A DNA stretch of 64,000 nucleotides from Prado023 sp963700395 (GCA_963700395.1 CAVOXI010000008.1:310001-374000); one strand, 5' to 3'. Counted from the first letter of the stretch, positions 9,032 through 19,686 are shown. Notes: generated by a model not told the origin, from the letters alone. Translations and numbers: made by a program.

Positions 9032-9613
9032 TCAGCCGACTGCGCGGCGGCCGGTCGCGGCGGCGGTCACGATCTTCTCGATCCGGGCGGCGCGGGTCTC
9101 GGGCCGCTTCGCGCTGATCACGAAGTACAGGTTCTGCTTCAGCGCCCCGGGGGGCAGCCCGTCGAAGAAGTCGCGGGCCGCCGGCACCTCGTCCAGCGCG
9201 GCGGAGAGGTCAGCGGGGACCTCGAGGCGCTCGACCGAGTCCAGGATCTCCCAGGAGCCGTTGCCCTTGGCCACCTCGACCGCCCGCAACCCCCTCTCGG
9301 TCATCATCCCCGCAGGGATGAGCCGGGAGAGCCGCTCCTTGTTGCTCGCCGACCACGTCGAGGACGGCTTGCGCGGGGTGAGCAGCTGCAACCCGAAGCG
9401 CTCGTCGAGGGTGCGGACGGTGGAGTCGATCCACCCGAAGCAGAGCGCCTCCTCCACCACGTCCTCGTAGCTGGGCGCCGGATCGTCGTTGCCCTTGCCC
9501 CGCCTGGGCATGAGGAGCCATATGCCGGGCGACGAGTCGGCGTTCGCCTCCAGCCATTCGCGCCACTGTGCGCGCGACGTGACCAGCACCTGCTCCAGAT
9601 CGTCGAGGCCCAT
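9032..9613 (-). CDS. YdeI/OmpD-associated family protein
   Basis: This is a 193-residue cytoplasmic protein of the YdeI/OmdA (bacteriocin-protection) family. The diagnostic segments are WLLMPRRGKGNDDPAPSYEDVVEEALCFGWIDS, seen in parts as SYEDVVEEALCFGWIDS, then SSTWSASNKERLSRLIPAGMM and the C-terminal GLPPGALKQNLYFVISAKRPETRAARI. The biochemical role is unknown. ATG 9613 is chosen because homology starts there with LEQVLVTSRAQWREWL. The longer frame to 9745 adds non-conserved residues. It lies between the DUF559 gene and purL, separated from purL by about 250 nt with nothing visible. Confidence 0.85.
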   Translation of the reverse strand: MGLDDLEQVLVTSRAQWREWLEANADSSPGIWLLMPRRGKGNDDPAPSYEDVVEEALCFGWIDSTVRTLDERFGLQLLTPRKPSSTWSASNKERLSRLIPAGMMTERGLRAVEVAKGNGSWEILDSVERLEVPADLSAALDEVPAARDFFDGLPPGALKQNLYFVISAKRPETRAARIEKIVTAAATGRRAVG

Positions 9614-9862
9614 CGCGGCAGGGTAACCCGACCAGGCGATCCCAGCCGACGACCAGGCGGACTCCGCAGCAAGCTGGCACCCGCCGCCCCACGATGACCG
9701 CGCATTCCCCGCCACCTCCACTGGCTCCAGGGAGTTCCCGGCCACCGATGGCCCGGAACTCGCGAGGGGATCTGATGCTGGCGCGGAATGCCCGAATCGG
9801 CGGACGAACCTGCCGCGCCCAGACCTGCTGGCCCCCGCCAGCGCTCACCCGCCCGGCGTGGA

Positions 9863-12163
9863 TCAGCCGAACAGCGCCGGGAGCGTCGCCTCTCGCACGG
9901 CGCGAACCTCGGCCAGCGGGAGCACGACGCTCTGGCCGTGCACCCCGTCGACGACCAGCGCCTGGCCACCGCCGTCCACGCCCGACTCCGCCCCGATCCC
10001 CGAGTCCACCACGCCGATCCGCGTCGCGGCGAACCCCCGGGCGGCGCACATCTCGGTGAACCGCAGCTCCTCGGAACGCGCCACGACGACGACCGCCCTC
10101 GTCGCGGACTCCGAGAGCAGGAACACGAACGGGTCCAGCCCGTCGGGAACCCAGCAGCGCGCACCGACGTCCGAGCGCAGGGCCATCTCCACGAGGGCCA
10201 CCGCCAGCCCGCCGTCGGAGACGTCATGGGCCGCGGTGAACATCCCGTCGCGTGACCCCGCCACGAGGATCTGACTGAGCTGGCGCTCCGCCTCGAGGTC
10301 CAGGTGCGGAGGCATGCCGCCGAGGTGACCGTGCACGACGTGCGCCCACTCGGACCCGCCGAACTCGTCGCGCGTCTGCCCCAGCACGTAGATGAGGTCC
10401 CCGTCCGGCCCCCACGCCATCGGCGTGCGCCGGGCGACGTCGTCGATCACGCCGAGCACGCCGACGACGGGCGTCGGGTGGATCGCCACGTCCCCGGTCT
10501 GGTTGTAGAAGGAGACGTTCCCGCCGGTGACGGGCGTACCCATCTCCAGGCAGGCGTCCGCGAGGCCGGTGACCGCCTGGGAGAACTGCCACATGACGCC
10601 CGGGTCCTCGGGCGAGCCGAAGTTGAGGCAGTTGGTGATCGCCAGGGGCACCGCGCCCGAGACCGACACGTTCCGGTAGGCCTCGGCGTACGCGAGCCGG
10701 GCACCGGCGTACGGGTCCAGGGCGGCGAACCGGCCGTTGCAGTCGGTGGCCAGGGCCACCCCGAGCCCGGTCTCGTCGTCGATGCGGAGCATCCCGGAGT
10801 CCTCGGGCTGGGCAAGGACCGTGTTGCCCATGACGTAGCGGTCGTACTGGTCGGTGACCCAGTCCTTGGCGGCCAGGTTCGGCGAGGCGAGCAACGTGAG
10901 CAGCGTCCGGCGGATCTCGTCGGCGGTCATCGGGCGGGCGAGCCGCTCGGGGGTGGGGGCGTCGTCCTGGCGCGCGGTCAGCCACTCGGGACGCGCCAGT
11001 GGTCGGTCGTACACGGGCCCCTCGTGGGCCACCGTGCGCGGCGGGACATCGACGATCTGCTCGCCGTGCCACTCGATCGTCAGCCGGCCGCTGTCGTTGA
11101 CCTCGCCGATGATGGCGGCCTCGATGTCCCACTTGGCGCAGATCGCCAGGAAGCCGTCGACCTTGTCCGGCCGGACCACCGCCGCCATGCGCTCCTGCGA
11201 CTCACTCATGAGGATCTCCTCAGGGGTGAGCGTGTGGTCGCGCAACGGCACGCGCTCGAGGACCACGTGCATGCCTCCGTCGCCGTTCGAGGCCAGCTCG
11301 GACGTCGCGCACGAGATCCCCGCGGCCCCGAGGTCCTGGATGCCCTCGACGAGGCCGGCGTGCAGCACCTCGAGCGTGCACTCGATCAGGAGCTTCTCCA
11401 TGAACGGGTCACCGACCTGCACGGCGGGGCGCTTCGTGGGCCCGCCGTCCGTGAAGGTCTCGGAGGCCAGGATCGAGGCCCCGCCGATCCCGTCGCCGCC
11501 GGTGCGCGCGCCGTAGAGGATCACCAGGTTGCCCACGCCCCTGGCCGAGGCCAGGTGGATGTCCTCGTGGCGCATGACGCCCACGCACAGGGCGTTCACG
11601 AGCGGGTTGCCCTGGTAGCAGGCGTCGAAGACGACCTCGCCGCCGATGTTGGGCAGGCCCAGGCAGTTGCCGTACCCACCGACCCCCGCGACGACGCCGG
11701 GCAGCACCCGCCGGGTGTCCGGGTGGTCGGCCGCGCCGAAGCGCAGCGGATCCATCACGGCGATCGGCCGCGCGCCCATGCTCATGATGTCGCGGACGAT
11801 GCCCCCCACGCCCGTGGCCGCACCCTGGTAGGGCTCCACGTACGACGGGTGGTTGTGCGACTCCACCTTGAACGTGACCGCCCAGCCGTCCCCGATGTCC
11901 ACGACGCCGGCGTTCTCACCGATGCCGACCAGCAGCACGTCGGTCTCGGGCTTCTTGTCCCCGAACTGGCTCAGGTGCACCTTCGAGGACTTGTACGAGC
12001 AGTGCTCACTCCACATGACCGAGTACATGGCCAGCTCGGAGGAGGTCGGGCGGCGGCCGAGGATCTCGCAGATGCGCGCGTACTCATCGGCCTTGAGGCC
12101 CAGCGCCGCGTAGGGCTGGTCGGCCACGGGCTGGGCCTGGGCCGCAGCGACGGTGTCGGTCAT
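9863..12163 (-). CDS. purL: Phosphoribosylformylglycinamidine synthase subunit PurL
   Basis: This is the 766-residue synthase subunit of the three-part (PurSQL) FGAM synthase. It uses ATP and ammonia from PurQ to amidate FGAR. Family features include ELAMYSVMWSEHCSYKSSK at the N-terminus, the VESHNHPSYVEPYQGAATGVGG nucleotide loop seen as SHNHPSYVEPYQGAATG, and RDIMSMGARPIA. Two AIRS-type halves are complete. ATG 12163 overlaps the purQ stop by ATGA, so purS, purQ and purL are translated as a coupled unit. The length is normal for the small bacterial form. Confidence 0.97.
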   Translation of the reverse strand: MTDTVAAAQAQPVADQPYAALGLKADEYARICEILGRRPTSSELAMYSVMWSEHCSYKSSKVHLSQFGDKKPETDVLLVGIGENAGVVDIGDGWAVTFKVESHNHPSYVEPYQGAATGVGGIVRDIMSMGARPIAVMDPLRFGAADHPDTRRVLPGVVAGVGGYGNCLGLPNIGGEVVFDACYQGNPLVNALCVGVMRHEDIHLASARGVGNLVILYGARTGGDGIGGASILASETFTDGGPTKRPAVQVGDPFMEKLLIECTLEVLHAGLVEGIQDLGAAGISCATSELASNGDGGMHVVLERVPLRDHTLTPEEILMSESQERMAAVVRPDKVDGFLAICAKWDIEAAIIGEVNDSGRLTIEWHGEQIVDVPPRTVAHEGPVYDRPLARPEWLTARQDDAPTPERLARPMTADEIRRTLLTLLASPNLAAKDWVTDQYDRYVMGNTVLAQPEDSGMLRIDDETGLGVALATDCNGRFAALDPYAGARLAYAEAYRNVSVSGAVPLAITNCLNFGSPEDPGVMWQFSQAVTGLADACLEMGTPVTGGNVSFYNQTGDVAIHPTPVVGVLGVIDDVARRTPMAWGPDGDLIYVLGQTRDEFGGSEWAHVVHGHLGGMPPHLDLEAERQLSQILVAGSRDGMFTAAHDVSDGGLAVALVEMALRSDVGARCWVPDGLDPFVFLLSESATRAVVVVARSEELRFTEMCAARGFAATRIGVVDSGIGAESGVDGGGQALVVDGVHGQSVVLPLAEVRAVREATLPALFG

Positions 12164-12867
12164 GCGTGAGCCCCCTGTGCGACTCCGGTCATGGACCCGC
12201 CACCGGCCAGGTGCGCCAGGATCGAGGAGAAGAACCCCAGGCCGTCGGTGCCGGGGCCGGTCAGCGACTCCACTGCGTGCTCGGGGTGCGGCATCAGCCC
12301 CACGACGTTGCCGGCGTCGTTGCAGATGCCCGCGATGTTGCGCTGCGAGCCGTTGGGGTTCACCCCCGCGTAGTAGGCGACGACCCTGCCCTCACCCTCG
12401 AGGGTGTCGAGGGTGGCCTCGTCGGCCTGGTACCGCCCCTCGCCGTTCTTGAGCGGGACGACGATGCGCTCGCCTGCCTCGTAGTCGCGGGTCCACGGCG
12501 TGGCCGCGTTGGCGATCTCGAGCTCCTGGTCGCGGCACACGAAGTGCAGCCCGGCATTGCGTGTGAGCGCGCCGGGCAGGAGGTGGGACTCGCACAGGAT
12601 CTGGAAGCCGTTGCAGATCCCGAGCACCGGAAGCCCTCCGTGAGCGGCGTCGATGATGGATCCCATCGCGGGGGCGAACCGGCTGATCGCCCCGCAGCGC
12701 AGGTAGTCGCCGTAGGAGAAGCCGCCGGGCAGGACCACCGCATCGACTGCGTGCAGGTCCGGATCGGCATGCCACAGCGCGACCGCCTCGGCACCGGCGA
12801 TCCGCACCGCACGCGCAGCATCGCGATCGTCCAGCGAGCCCGGGAACGTCACGACGCCGATGCGCAT
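12160..12867 (-). CDS. purQ: Phosphoribosylformylglycinamidine synthase glutaminase PurQ
   Basis: This 235-residue class-I glutamine amidotransferase supplies ammonia to PurL. It opens with MRIGVVTFPGSLDDRDAAR. The nucleophile cysteine lies in PVLGICNGFQIL, the glycine-rich VVLPGGFSYGDYLRCGA precedes it, and the catalytic His/Glu pair lies in GLMPHPEHAVE. The start overlaps the purS stop by one base (TGATG). It is complete and of standard length. Confidence 0.97.
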   Translation of the reverse strand: MRIGVVTFPGSLDDRDAARAVRIAGAEAVALWHADPDLHAVDAVVLPGGFSYGDYLRCGAISRFAPAMGSIIDAAHGGLPVLGICNGFQILCESHLLPGALTRNAGLHFVCRDQELEIANAATPWTRDYEAGERIVVPLKNGEGRYQADEATLDTLEGEGRVVAYYAGVNPNGSQRNIAGICNDAGNVVGLMPHPEHAVESLTGPGTDGLGFFSSILAHLAGGGSMTGVAQGAHA

Positions 12868-13301
12868 CAGGCCTGCTCCACCACGGCCGGGGCCTCGACG
12901 TCGACGGGGCGGGATGGGCCGGAGCCGGAGCCGCAGCCCTCGCCACCGCACGCGCAGCCGCCGTTGCCCTCTCCTGCGTCAGCCGCACCCGCGGCCTCAC
13001 CGGCGCCCTCGGCCGTCGGCTCGCAGACGCAGTCGTCGCAGTCGCACGCGACCTCCTCGCCCTCCTCGTAGATCTCGTAGTCCTCGATCACGGGGTTGCT
13101 GAGCAGGGAGCCGGCCAGTTCGTGGAGGCGCTCCGAGAGCTCCTCGTCGACCTCGCCCTCGACCTCGATCTCGAAGCGCTTGCCCTGGCGGACGGAGGCA
13201 ACACCGGTCAGGCCCAGCCTCCCCAGCGCTCCCATGACCGCCCGGCCCTGCGGGTCGAGGATCTCCGGCTTGAGCATGACGTCGACGACGACGCGGGCCA
13301 C
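12867..13301 (-). CDS. purS: PurS with a cysteine-rich C-terminal extension
   Basis: Residues 1-80 are an ordinary PurS subunit, which bridges PurL and PurQ: ARVVVDVMLKPEILDPQGRA, then GVASVRQGKRFEIEVEGEVDEE. Normal PurS ends around residue 80-85, but this one runs to 144. The extra tail holds seven cysteines in two clusters, CDCDDCVC (86-93) and CACGGEGC (116-123), joined by an Ala/Gly linker. GTG 13301 is preferred, with AGGAG just upstream. The tail is in frame with the coupled purQ start, so it is not an obvious frameshift. Metal or Fe-S binding is a guess. Confidence 0.9.
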   Translation of the reverse strand: MARVVVDVMLKPEILDPQGRAVMGALGRLGLTGVASVRQGKRFEIEVEGEVDEELSERLHELAGSLLSNPVIEDYEIYEEGEEVACDCDDCVCEPTAEGAGEAAGAADAGEGNGGCACGGEGCGSGSGPSRPVDVEAPAVVEQA

Positions 13302-13392
13302 GGCAACTCCTGGGGTGCGGCGAAAGTGCTGGGCACAGCCTACTTCGACCGCCCCTGCGCCCCGACCATGCTGGCTGGCTGCGCGTGCCGGA

Positions 13393-13974
13393 TCAGGCGA
13401 CGGGCGAGGACCGTGCGACCCGCTTGCGGGAGATCCGCCGGATCGCACGGAGGGCGAACCAGGCCAGGGCCACCAGGATCACCAGGGCGAGCACGGGGGC
13501 CAGCAGTGCCGTCAGCGCGAGGCCGAGTGAGAACCCGTCCTCAACGACGCTGACGACCGGTCCGCCCACCCCCGCCGTGGTGACGTTGATGGCGGGCCTG
13601 GCAGCGGCCTTCGTCGAGTGCACCCCGAGCGCGGTGAGCAGGCCGAGGATCACCGCGAGCGCCTGTGCCCACTGCCAGTCCGCCCCTGAAGCCGCCGCGG
13701 CGAACAGCACCGCCCCCGATGCGGGGCGGATGAACGTCTGGACCGCGTCATTGACCGAGTCGACCGCCGGGATCTTGTCCGCGAGCAGCTCGATGGCCAG
13801 CAGGACGCCGATGATGATCAGGGCCGACGTGCTGCCGAGGACGTCGTAGGGATCACCGAAGCTGATGACGTCGAAGCGCACCAGCAGGCCCGCGACCATC
13901 AACGGGATGTAGGCGTTCAGGCCGGCGGCCACGGCCAGGCCGAGGCCCGTGATCAGGATGGTGGCTGCGTCCAT
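13393..13974 (-). CDS. DUF4126 family membrane protein
   Basis: This 193-residue integral membrane protein has about five helices. The N-terminal GLGLAVAAGLNAYIPLMVAGL and the motif ELLADKIPAVDSVNDAVQTFIRPASGA are the DUF4126 signature. The polar helix hairpin around DKIPAVD recurs across the family, but no function is known. It ends in a basic cytoplasmic tail. It sits between the purS and LCP genes on the same strand with gaps of about 90 nt, so it need not share their transcript. Confidence 0.85.
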   Translation of the reverse strand: MDAATILITGLGLAVAAGLNAYIPLMVAGLLVRFDVISFGDPYDVLGSTSALIIIGVLLAIELLADKIPAVDSVNDAVQTFIRPASGAVLFAAAASGADWQWAQALAVILGLLTALGVHSTKAAARPAINVTTAGVGGPVVSVVEDGFSLGLALTALLAPVLALVILVALAWFALRAIRRISRKRVARSSPVA

Positions 13975-14066
13975 GGAGCAACGGTAGGCGCTGGCGCTGC
14001 GGATGCGCGTGGCACCCGGGCGTGACGACCGGCCGGACCCCAGGGGTCCAGCGCGAACCGGGGGAG

Positions 14067-15398
14067 CTACGGCTGCTCGGAGGCCGCCTGCGGGGTCTGG
14101 CCACCCATCGACGTGAAGAGCTCACCGGCATCGACGGCATCCCACTTGATGACCCACTGGCCGTTCTCCCAGTGGTCGGTGTCGTCGATCGGCACGGTCG
14201 TGACCTCGCCGTTGCCCGCGGCGATCCGGCCCATGCCGACCCCGAATGTGCCCAGGTTGATCAGGCCCGAGTCGTTGTCGACCAGGAGCGAGTCGAGCAT
14301 CGCGTTGACGATCGCCCACTGGCGGAACGGGTTGACCAGGGTCTTCCAGCTGAGCAGCTCGTCGACCATCAGGGCCATGTACTGGCGCTGGCGCTCGATC
14401 CGTCCGAGGTCGCCCTTCGGGTCGGCGTAGCGCATCCGCACCCACGCCAGGGACTCGGCTCCGTCGAGCGTCTGGCAGCCGGCCTCGACATCCAGTCCGC
14501 TGTTCTTGTCCTGGATGGCCTTGTCGAAGCAGACGTCCACCCCGCCCACGGCATCGGTCAGGTCGACGATGCCGCCCATGCCGACCTCCATGTAGTGGTC
14601 GACGTGCAGGCCCGTGTTGAACTCGACTGTCTCGCTGAGAAGGGGCGCCCCGCCGTAGGCGAACGAGGAGTTGATCTTGCCGCCGCGCGCCGCGACCTCG
14701 GTCCCGTCGGTCGCGGTGTGCGCGGGGATGGTCACCCACGAGTCGCGCGGGATCGAGACCAGGGTGGGCGACTCGCCCAGCTTCTGGTGGACCAGCATGA
14801 TCGTGTCCGTGCGCTGACCCTCGATGTCGCCGGTCCTGAGCTTCTTCTGCTCCTTCTTGCTCAGTCCGTCGCGACTGTCCGAGCCCACGAGCAGCCAGAC
14901 TGTCCCGTCGGTGTCCCCGATGGGGTTCGCCGACAACGCGTCCATCTTGTGCAGCGAGAGCGCCGCGTAGATCACGAGCACGACCAGCCAGAGCACGTAC
15001 GCCACGAGCGCCCACTTCAGGATGCGCCAGACCGACCAGCGGCGGCGGCGGGTCTGGGGCGAGGTCGGCTGGGCGATGGTGGGCAGCGGTGTCCCGGGGG
15101 CGGGGTCAGTGCCCCCACCTGCGGCGGCGAACGCGGGATCGCCGGACGCGGCGCCCGCCGACGCACCCACCGCCACCGCACCAGCGGCAACAGGAACGGC
15201 GCCGTGGTGGGCCATCTGGGCGTCGGGGGCGTCGCTGGACTGGCCCCGAGCGGCCGGCACGTCCTCCCGCTGCGCGGCCCACGAGCCGTTGGGCAGCCGT
15301 CGGTACAAGGTGGAGCCGGTCACCGGCCAATGATGACACGGCCGGCGGCCGTCTCCGAGCAGATCCACGATCCCCCGGAGCGCCCCGGCGTCGCTCAC
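14067..15398 (-). CDS. LytR-CpsA-Psr (LCP) family cell-wall ligase
   Basis: This 443-residue membrane-anchored enzyme transfers glycopolymers from a lipid carrier to peptidoglycan. A Pro/Ala-rich cytoplasmic head of about 115 residues is followed by one membrane helix (about 125-148) and the LCP domain. The domain carries LLVGSDSRDG, QRTDTIMLVH, LVSIPRDSWV, KINSSFAYGG and WVRMRYADPKGDLGRIERQR, which hold the conserved Arg/Asp residues that bind pyrophosphate and metal. GTG 15398 is the longest start, and residues near MTGSTLYRRL could be an alternative. It is divergent from pgm, another envelope-precursor gene. Confidence 0.92.
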   Translation of the reverse strand: MSDAGALRGIVDLLGDGRRPCHHWPVTGSTLYRRLPNGSWAAQREDVPAARGQSSDAPDAQMAHHGAVPVAAGAVAVGASAGAASGDPAFAAAGGGTDPAPGTPLPTIAQPTSPQTRRRRWSVWRILKWALVAYVLWLVVLVIYAALSLHKMDALSANPIGDTDGTVWLLVGSDSRDGLSKKEQKKLRTGDIEGQRTDTIMLVHQKLGESPTLVSIPRDSWVTIPAHTATDGTEVAARGGKINSSFAYGGAPLLSETVEFNTGLHVDHYMEVGMGGIVDLTDAVGGVDVCFDKAIQDKNSGLDVEAGCQTLDGAESLAWVRMRYADPKGDLGRIERQRQYMALMVDELLSWKTLVNPFRQWAIVNAMLDSLLVDNDSGLINLGTFGVGMGRIAAGNGEVTTVPIDDTDHWENGQWVIKWDAVDAGELFTSMGGQTPQAASEQP

Positions 15399-15474
15399 CT
15401 AGCCCTCGCGGGGTTGCCCTCAATAGTCTGGGGGCTCGTGCGTGGCCACCGCCACCACGCGACCAGGAGGTGAC

Positions 15475-17115
<1,641 letters not shown>

Positions 17116-17132
17116 GCCGTCCGCGAGGGCCA

Positions 17133-17167
17133 GGACCGTTCGAGCCGCGCCACAGCTCGAACGGTCC
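17133..17167 (+). terminator. pgm terminator hairpin
   Basis: GGACCGTTCGAGC at 17133-17145 and GCTCGAACGGTCC at 17155-17167 form a perfect 13-bp stem with a nine-base loop, 17 nt after the pgm stop. The following bases are CTGTAACG, with no long T-tract. It separates pgm from the ECF sigma gene. Confidence 0.8.
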
Positions 17168-17202
17168 TGTAACGCTGCACGCCTCGGCGGGAACATAGGG
17201 GT

Positions 17203-17820
17203 ATGGGCACCCAGCAGTTCGAGGACGAGTGGTTGACCGACCTCTTCGGACGCCACTCCCGGGCGGTCCTGGCCTACGCACGTCGTCGGCTGGACTCCGC
17301 GGAGGACGCAGAGGACGTGGTGGTGGAGGTCTTCGCGACCGCCTGGCGCCGTCGGGAGGTCGTGCCCGAGGAGGCGCTGCCCTGGTTGTACGCCACGGCC
17401 GGCAACGTCATCGCGCACGTGATCCGCTCCGACTCCCGGCGCACCCGCCTGGGGACGAAGCTGGCCACCGTGCGACCCCTGCACATGACGGAGGTGGATC
17501 CAGCCCAGCAGGTGGTTGACGCCACCGCCGCCCATGACGTGGTCGCCGCCGCACTGGACGACCTCTCGGAGTCCGATGCCGAGCTGCTGCGCCTCTGGGC
17601 GTGGGAGCAGCTCGAGCCGTCGGAGATCGCCGAGGTCCTGGGCTGCTCGCCGGGCACGGCCCGCACGCGGATGCACCGGGCCCGGACCCGGCTGCGCGAG
17701 GCGCTCGTCCAGCGCGGTGTCAGCGGCCCCGCCATCGGCTCCCCGGCGGCGTCGGACCCCCTCGCCAACAGCGAGTCCCCCACAACACCCAGCACGGCCA
17801 CAGGCTCGGAGGAACGATGA
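17203..17820 (+). CDS. ECF-type RNA polymerase sigma factor
   Basis: This 205-residue sigma factor has region 2 (LFGRHSRAVLAYARRRL, then AEDVVVEVFATAWRR and LPWLYATAGNV) and region 4 (LSESDAELLRLWAWEQLEPSEIAEVLG, seen as EIAEVLGCSPGTARTRMHRAR). It ends in a low-complexity Ser/Thr/Pro tail of about 35 residues. It overlaps the next gene by ATGA, so the DUF4349 protein is made with it and may be its membrane regulator. No zinc-binding anti-sigma gene is present. TGTAAC and GGGAACATAGGGG lie just upstream and may be an autoregulated promoter, but I could not assign it to a known ECF consensus. Confidence 0.9.
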   Translation: MGTQQFEDEWLTDLFGRHSRAVLAYARRRLDSAEDAEDVVVEVFATAWRRREVVPEEALPWLYATAGNVIAHVIRSDSRRTRLGTKLATVRPLHMTEVDPAQQVVDATAAHDVVAAALDDLSESDAELLRLWAWEQLEPSEIAEVLGCSPGTARTRMHRARTRLREALVQRGVSGPAIGSPAASDPLANSESPTTPSTATGSEER

Positions 17821-19166
17821 ACACGCAGAGCACCGACGATCGCGCAGACGAGGCGTTGCGCACCCTGCTGGCGCAGGCCGACCCCGAGGCGGGGTCCACG
17901 GCAGAGGTCCCAGCCCACCTGCTGGACAGCGTCCGTGCCGCCGCGGCTGCCGATGAGGCGCCCGCAGCCGCCGACGGAGGAGATGCCCGAACGGGCCGAC
18001 CGACGTCGCTGACCGAGCACCCGTCGTTCATGGCGCGGCACTGGCAGGGGATGCTCATGGCGGCTGCCGGTGTGGCGACGCTGGCCCTGGCGGCAGGCAG
18101 CGTCCTGCCCGGCCTGGCCACCGGGGGCTCGGACTCCGCTGCGGGCAGCGACGTCTCCGCAGTCGCGGGGGCCGCCAGCCAGGCCAACGAAGGAGCAGTC
18201 ACGGACAAGGGCACAGCGCTGGACGGCGCCGCCGCGCCGGAGGCCGCCCGGGACTCGCTCGTCGCGGCGGACTCGTCCGGATCCTCGGCGGCGGGCACCG
18301 CAGGCACCGGCGTCCCGGGCGCGGACACCACCGATGAGAGCCTCGTCCGCTCGGGTTCGGTCCTCGTCGGCACCGACGACGTCGAGGCTGCGCGCAACAC
18401 GTTCGTGGCGACCATCCTGGCGATGGGCGGGCGCGTCACCTCGGAGTCGGTCGTGACCGACTCCAGCAGCGGACCGCAGCCCTACGGTCCTGAGATGGCC
18501 GTGTCCGGCGACATGGGCGTCAGCTACCCCTACCCGTGGTACCCGAGCGGGCCGGGGATCTGGCTCACGGTCCAGGTGCCCGTCGATGACTACGACAAGG
18601 CGATGGAGGCCGCCCGCAGCGCCGGCGAGGTCGTGCAGATGCAGCAGTCGACCTACGACGTCGGGGCGCAGGTCGCCGACGTCGACGCACGGGTCGTGGC
18701 GCTCGAGGCGTCGCTGGCTCGGTTGACCGCCCTCATGGGCGACGCCAACGACATCACGGACGTGATCGCCCTCGAGCAGGCCATCTCCCAGAGGCAGTCC
18801 GAACTCGACTCCCTCAAGGCCCAGCAGCGCGACCTGGCCAACCAGACCGAGATGTCCCAGATCAGCCTGACCCTGATGAGCCCGCAGGATGCGCAGAACT
18901 CAGTCGACCCGCAGCCGCAGCAGACGTGGTGGGAGTCGTTCCTCGAGGGCCTGTCGCAGTTCTGGAGCTGGTTCGGCCAGGCCCTGCTGATCATCTCGCC
19001 GCTGCTGATCGCCGCGGGCATCATCGCCTGGGTGCGCCGCCGTCGAACCCGCCGGTCGGCACCGACTGCACCGTCGACTCCGAGGAATGCAGACGCAGCC
19101 GGCGCGACGACCCCCGCGGCGTCGACCGCCACGGCGTCGTCCGACCCCCTGGATCCCACCACCTGA
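17817..19166 (+). CDS. DUF4349 membrane protein, coupled to the ECF sigma factor
   Basis: This 449-residue protein has a cytoplasmic head (1-75), a membrane helix (about 80-98), a long Ala/Ser/Gly-rich stretch, a DUF4349 domain (about 175-360) and a final membrane helix before a basic Pro/Thr tail. The DUF4349 domain shows SLVRSGSVLVGTDDVEAAR, LTVQVPVDDYDKAMEAARSAGEVV and a coiled-coil stretch DVIALEQAISQRQSELDSLKAQ, seen in parts. Head-inside topology with a sigma partner is what an anti-sigma protein would need, but that role is inferred. The start ATG is embedded in the sigma stop (ATGA). A terminator-like hairpin follows. Confidence 0.85.
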   Translation: MNTQSTDDRADEALRTLLAQADPEAGSTAEVPAHLLDSVRAAAAADEAPAAADGGDARTGRPTSLTEHPSFMARHWQGMLMAAAGVATLALAAGSVLPGLATGGSDSAAGSDVSAVAGAASQANEGAVTDKGTALDGAAAPEAARDSLVAADSSGSSAAGTAGTGVPGADTTDESLVRSGSVLVGTDDVEAARNTFVATILAMGGRVTSESVVTDSSSGPQPYGPEMAVSGDMGVSYPYPWYPSGPGIWLTVQVPVDDYDKAMEAARSAGEVVQMQQSTYDVGAQVADVDARVVALEASLARLTALMGDANDITDVIALEQAISQRQSELDSLKAQQRDLANQTEMSQISLTLMSPQDAQNSVDPQPQQTWWESFLEGLSQFWSWFGQALLIISPLLIAAGIIAWVRRRRTRRSAPTAPSTPRNADAAGATTPAASTATASSDPLDPTT

Positions 19167-19194
19167 TCGGACGCCCGGCTGGGGCGCAGACGGA

Positions 19195-19233
19195 CGAAGG
19201 CTCGTCACCGGGTCGAGGGGCGACGAGCCTTCG
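19195..19233 (+). terminator. Terminator after the sigma/DUF4349 operon
   Basis: CGAAGGCTCGTC at 19195-19206 pairs with GACGAGCCTTCG at 19222-19233, a perfect 12-bp stem with a 15-base loop. It stands 28 nt after the DUF4349 stop and before the convergent thioredoxin gene, so it may serve both directions. Confidence 0.8.
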
Positions 19234-19314
19234 CCGTGCGACGCCCCGGAGCCCGGGTCGGGGGCCCTGCGGGACGTTCCGCCCGGAACCAGTGCGGTCC
19301 GGGCATCGGAGACG

Positions 19315-19686
19315 TTACTGCGGATCGCCCTTCTGGGCGGCGATTTGGCCACGGATCTGGTCCATGTCGAGTCCGCGCACGGCCGCAATGACCTCCTCGA
19401 GCGCGGGTGCCGGAAGGGCACCGGGCTGCGCGAACACGAGCACGCCCTCACGGAAGGCCATCAGCGTCGGGATCGAGGTGATCTGCGCAGCCGCGGCCAG
19501 CGACTGCTCGGCCTCGGTGTCGACCTTTCCGAACACCACGTCGGAGTGAACGGCGGATGCCGACTCGTAGACGGGGGCGAAGTTGCGGCACGGACCGCAC
19601 CAGGAGGCCCAGAAGTCGACCAGGACGATGTCATTGTCCAGCACGGTCGACTCGAAGTCGGTGGCGGTCAGGGTCACGCTTGCCAT
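19315..19686 (-). CDS. Thioredoxin
   Basis: This 123-residue thioredoxin-fold reductase has the redox pair in FWASWCGPCRNF (Cys30, Cys33), preceded by VLVDFWASWC and followed by KVDTEAEQSLAAAAQITSIPTL with the cis-proline ITSIPT. It lacks a signal peptide and is cytoplasmic. A C-terminal extension of about 15 residues (DQIRGQIAAQKGDPQ) is longer than in E. coli TrxA. ATG 19686 follows a GGAAG site. The promoter region holds a sharp palindrome (19731-19748) that resembles copper-responsive operators, so this may be a stress-regulated rather than housekeeping thioredoxin. Confidence 0.93.
   Translation of the reverse strand: MASVTLTATDFESTVLDNDIVLVDFWASWCGPCRNFAPVYESASAVHSDVVFGKVDTEAEQSLAAAAQITSIPTLMAFREGVLVFAQPGALPAPALEEVIAAVRGLDMDQIRGQIAAQKGDPQ

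Noticed and set aside
10304..12169. Long plus-strand frame of 621 codons opposite purL
   Set aside because: It has Val/His/Arg-biased antisense composition, while purL on the other strand has every family motif.
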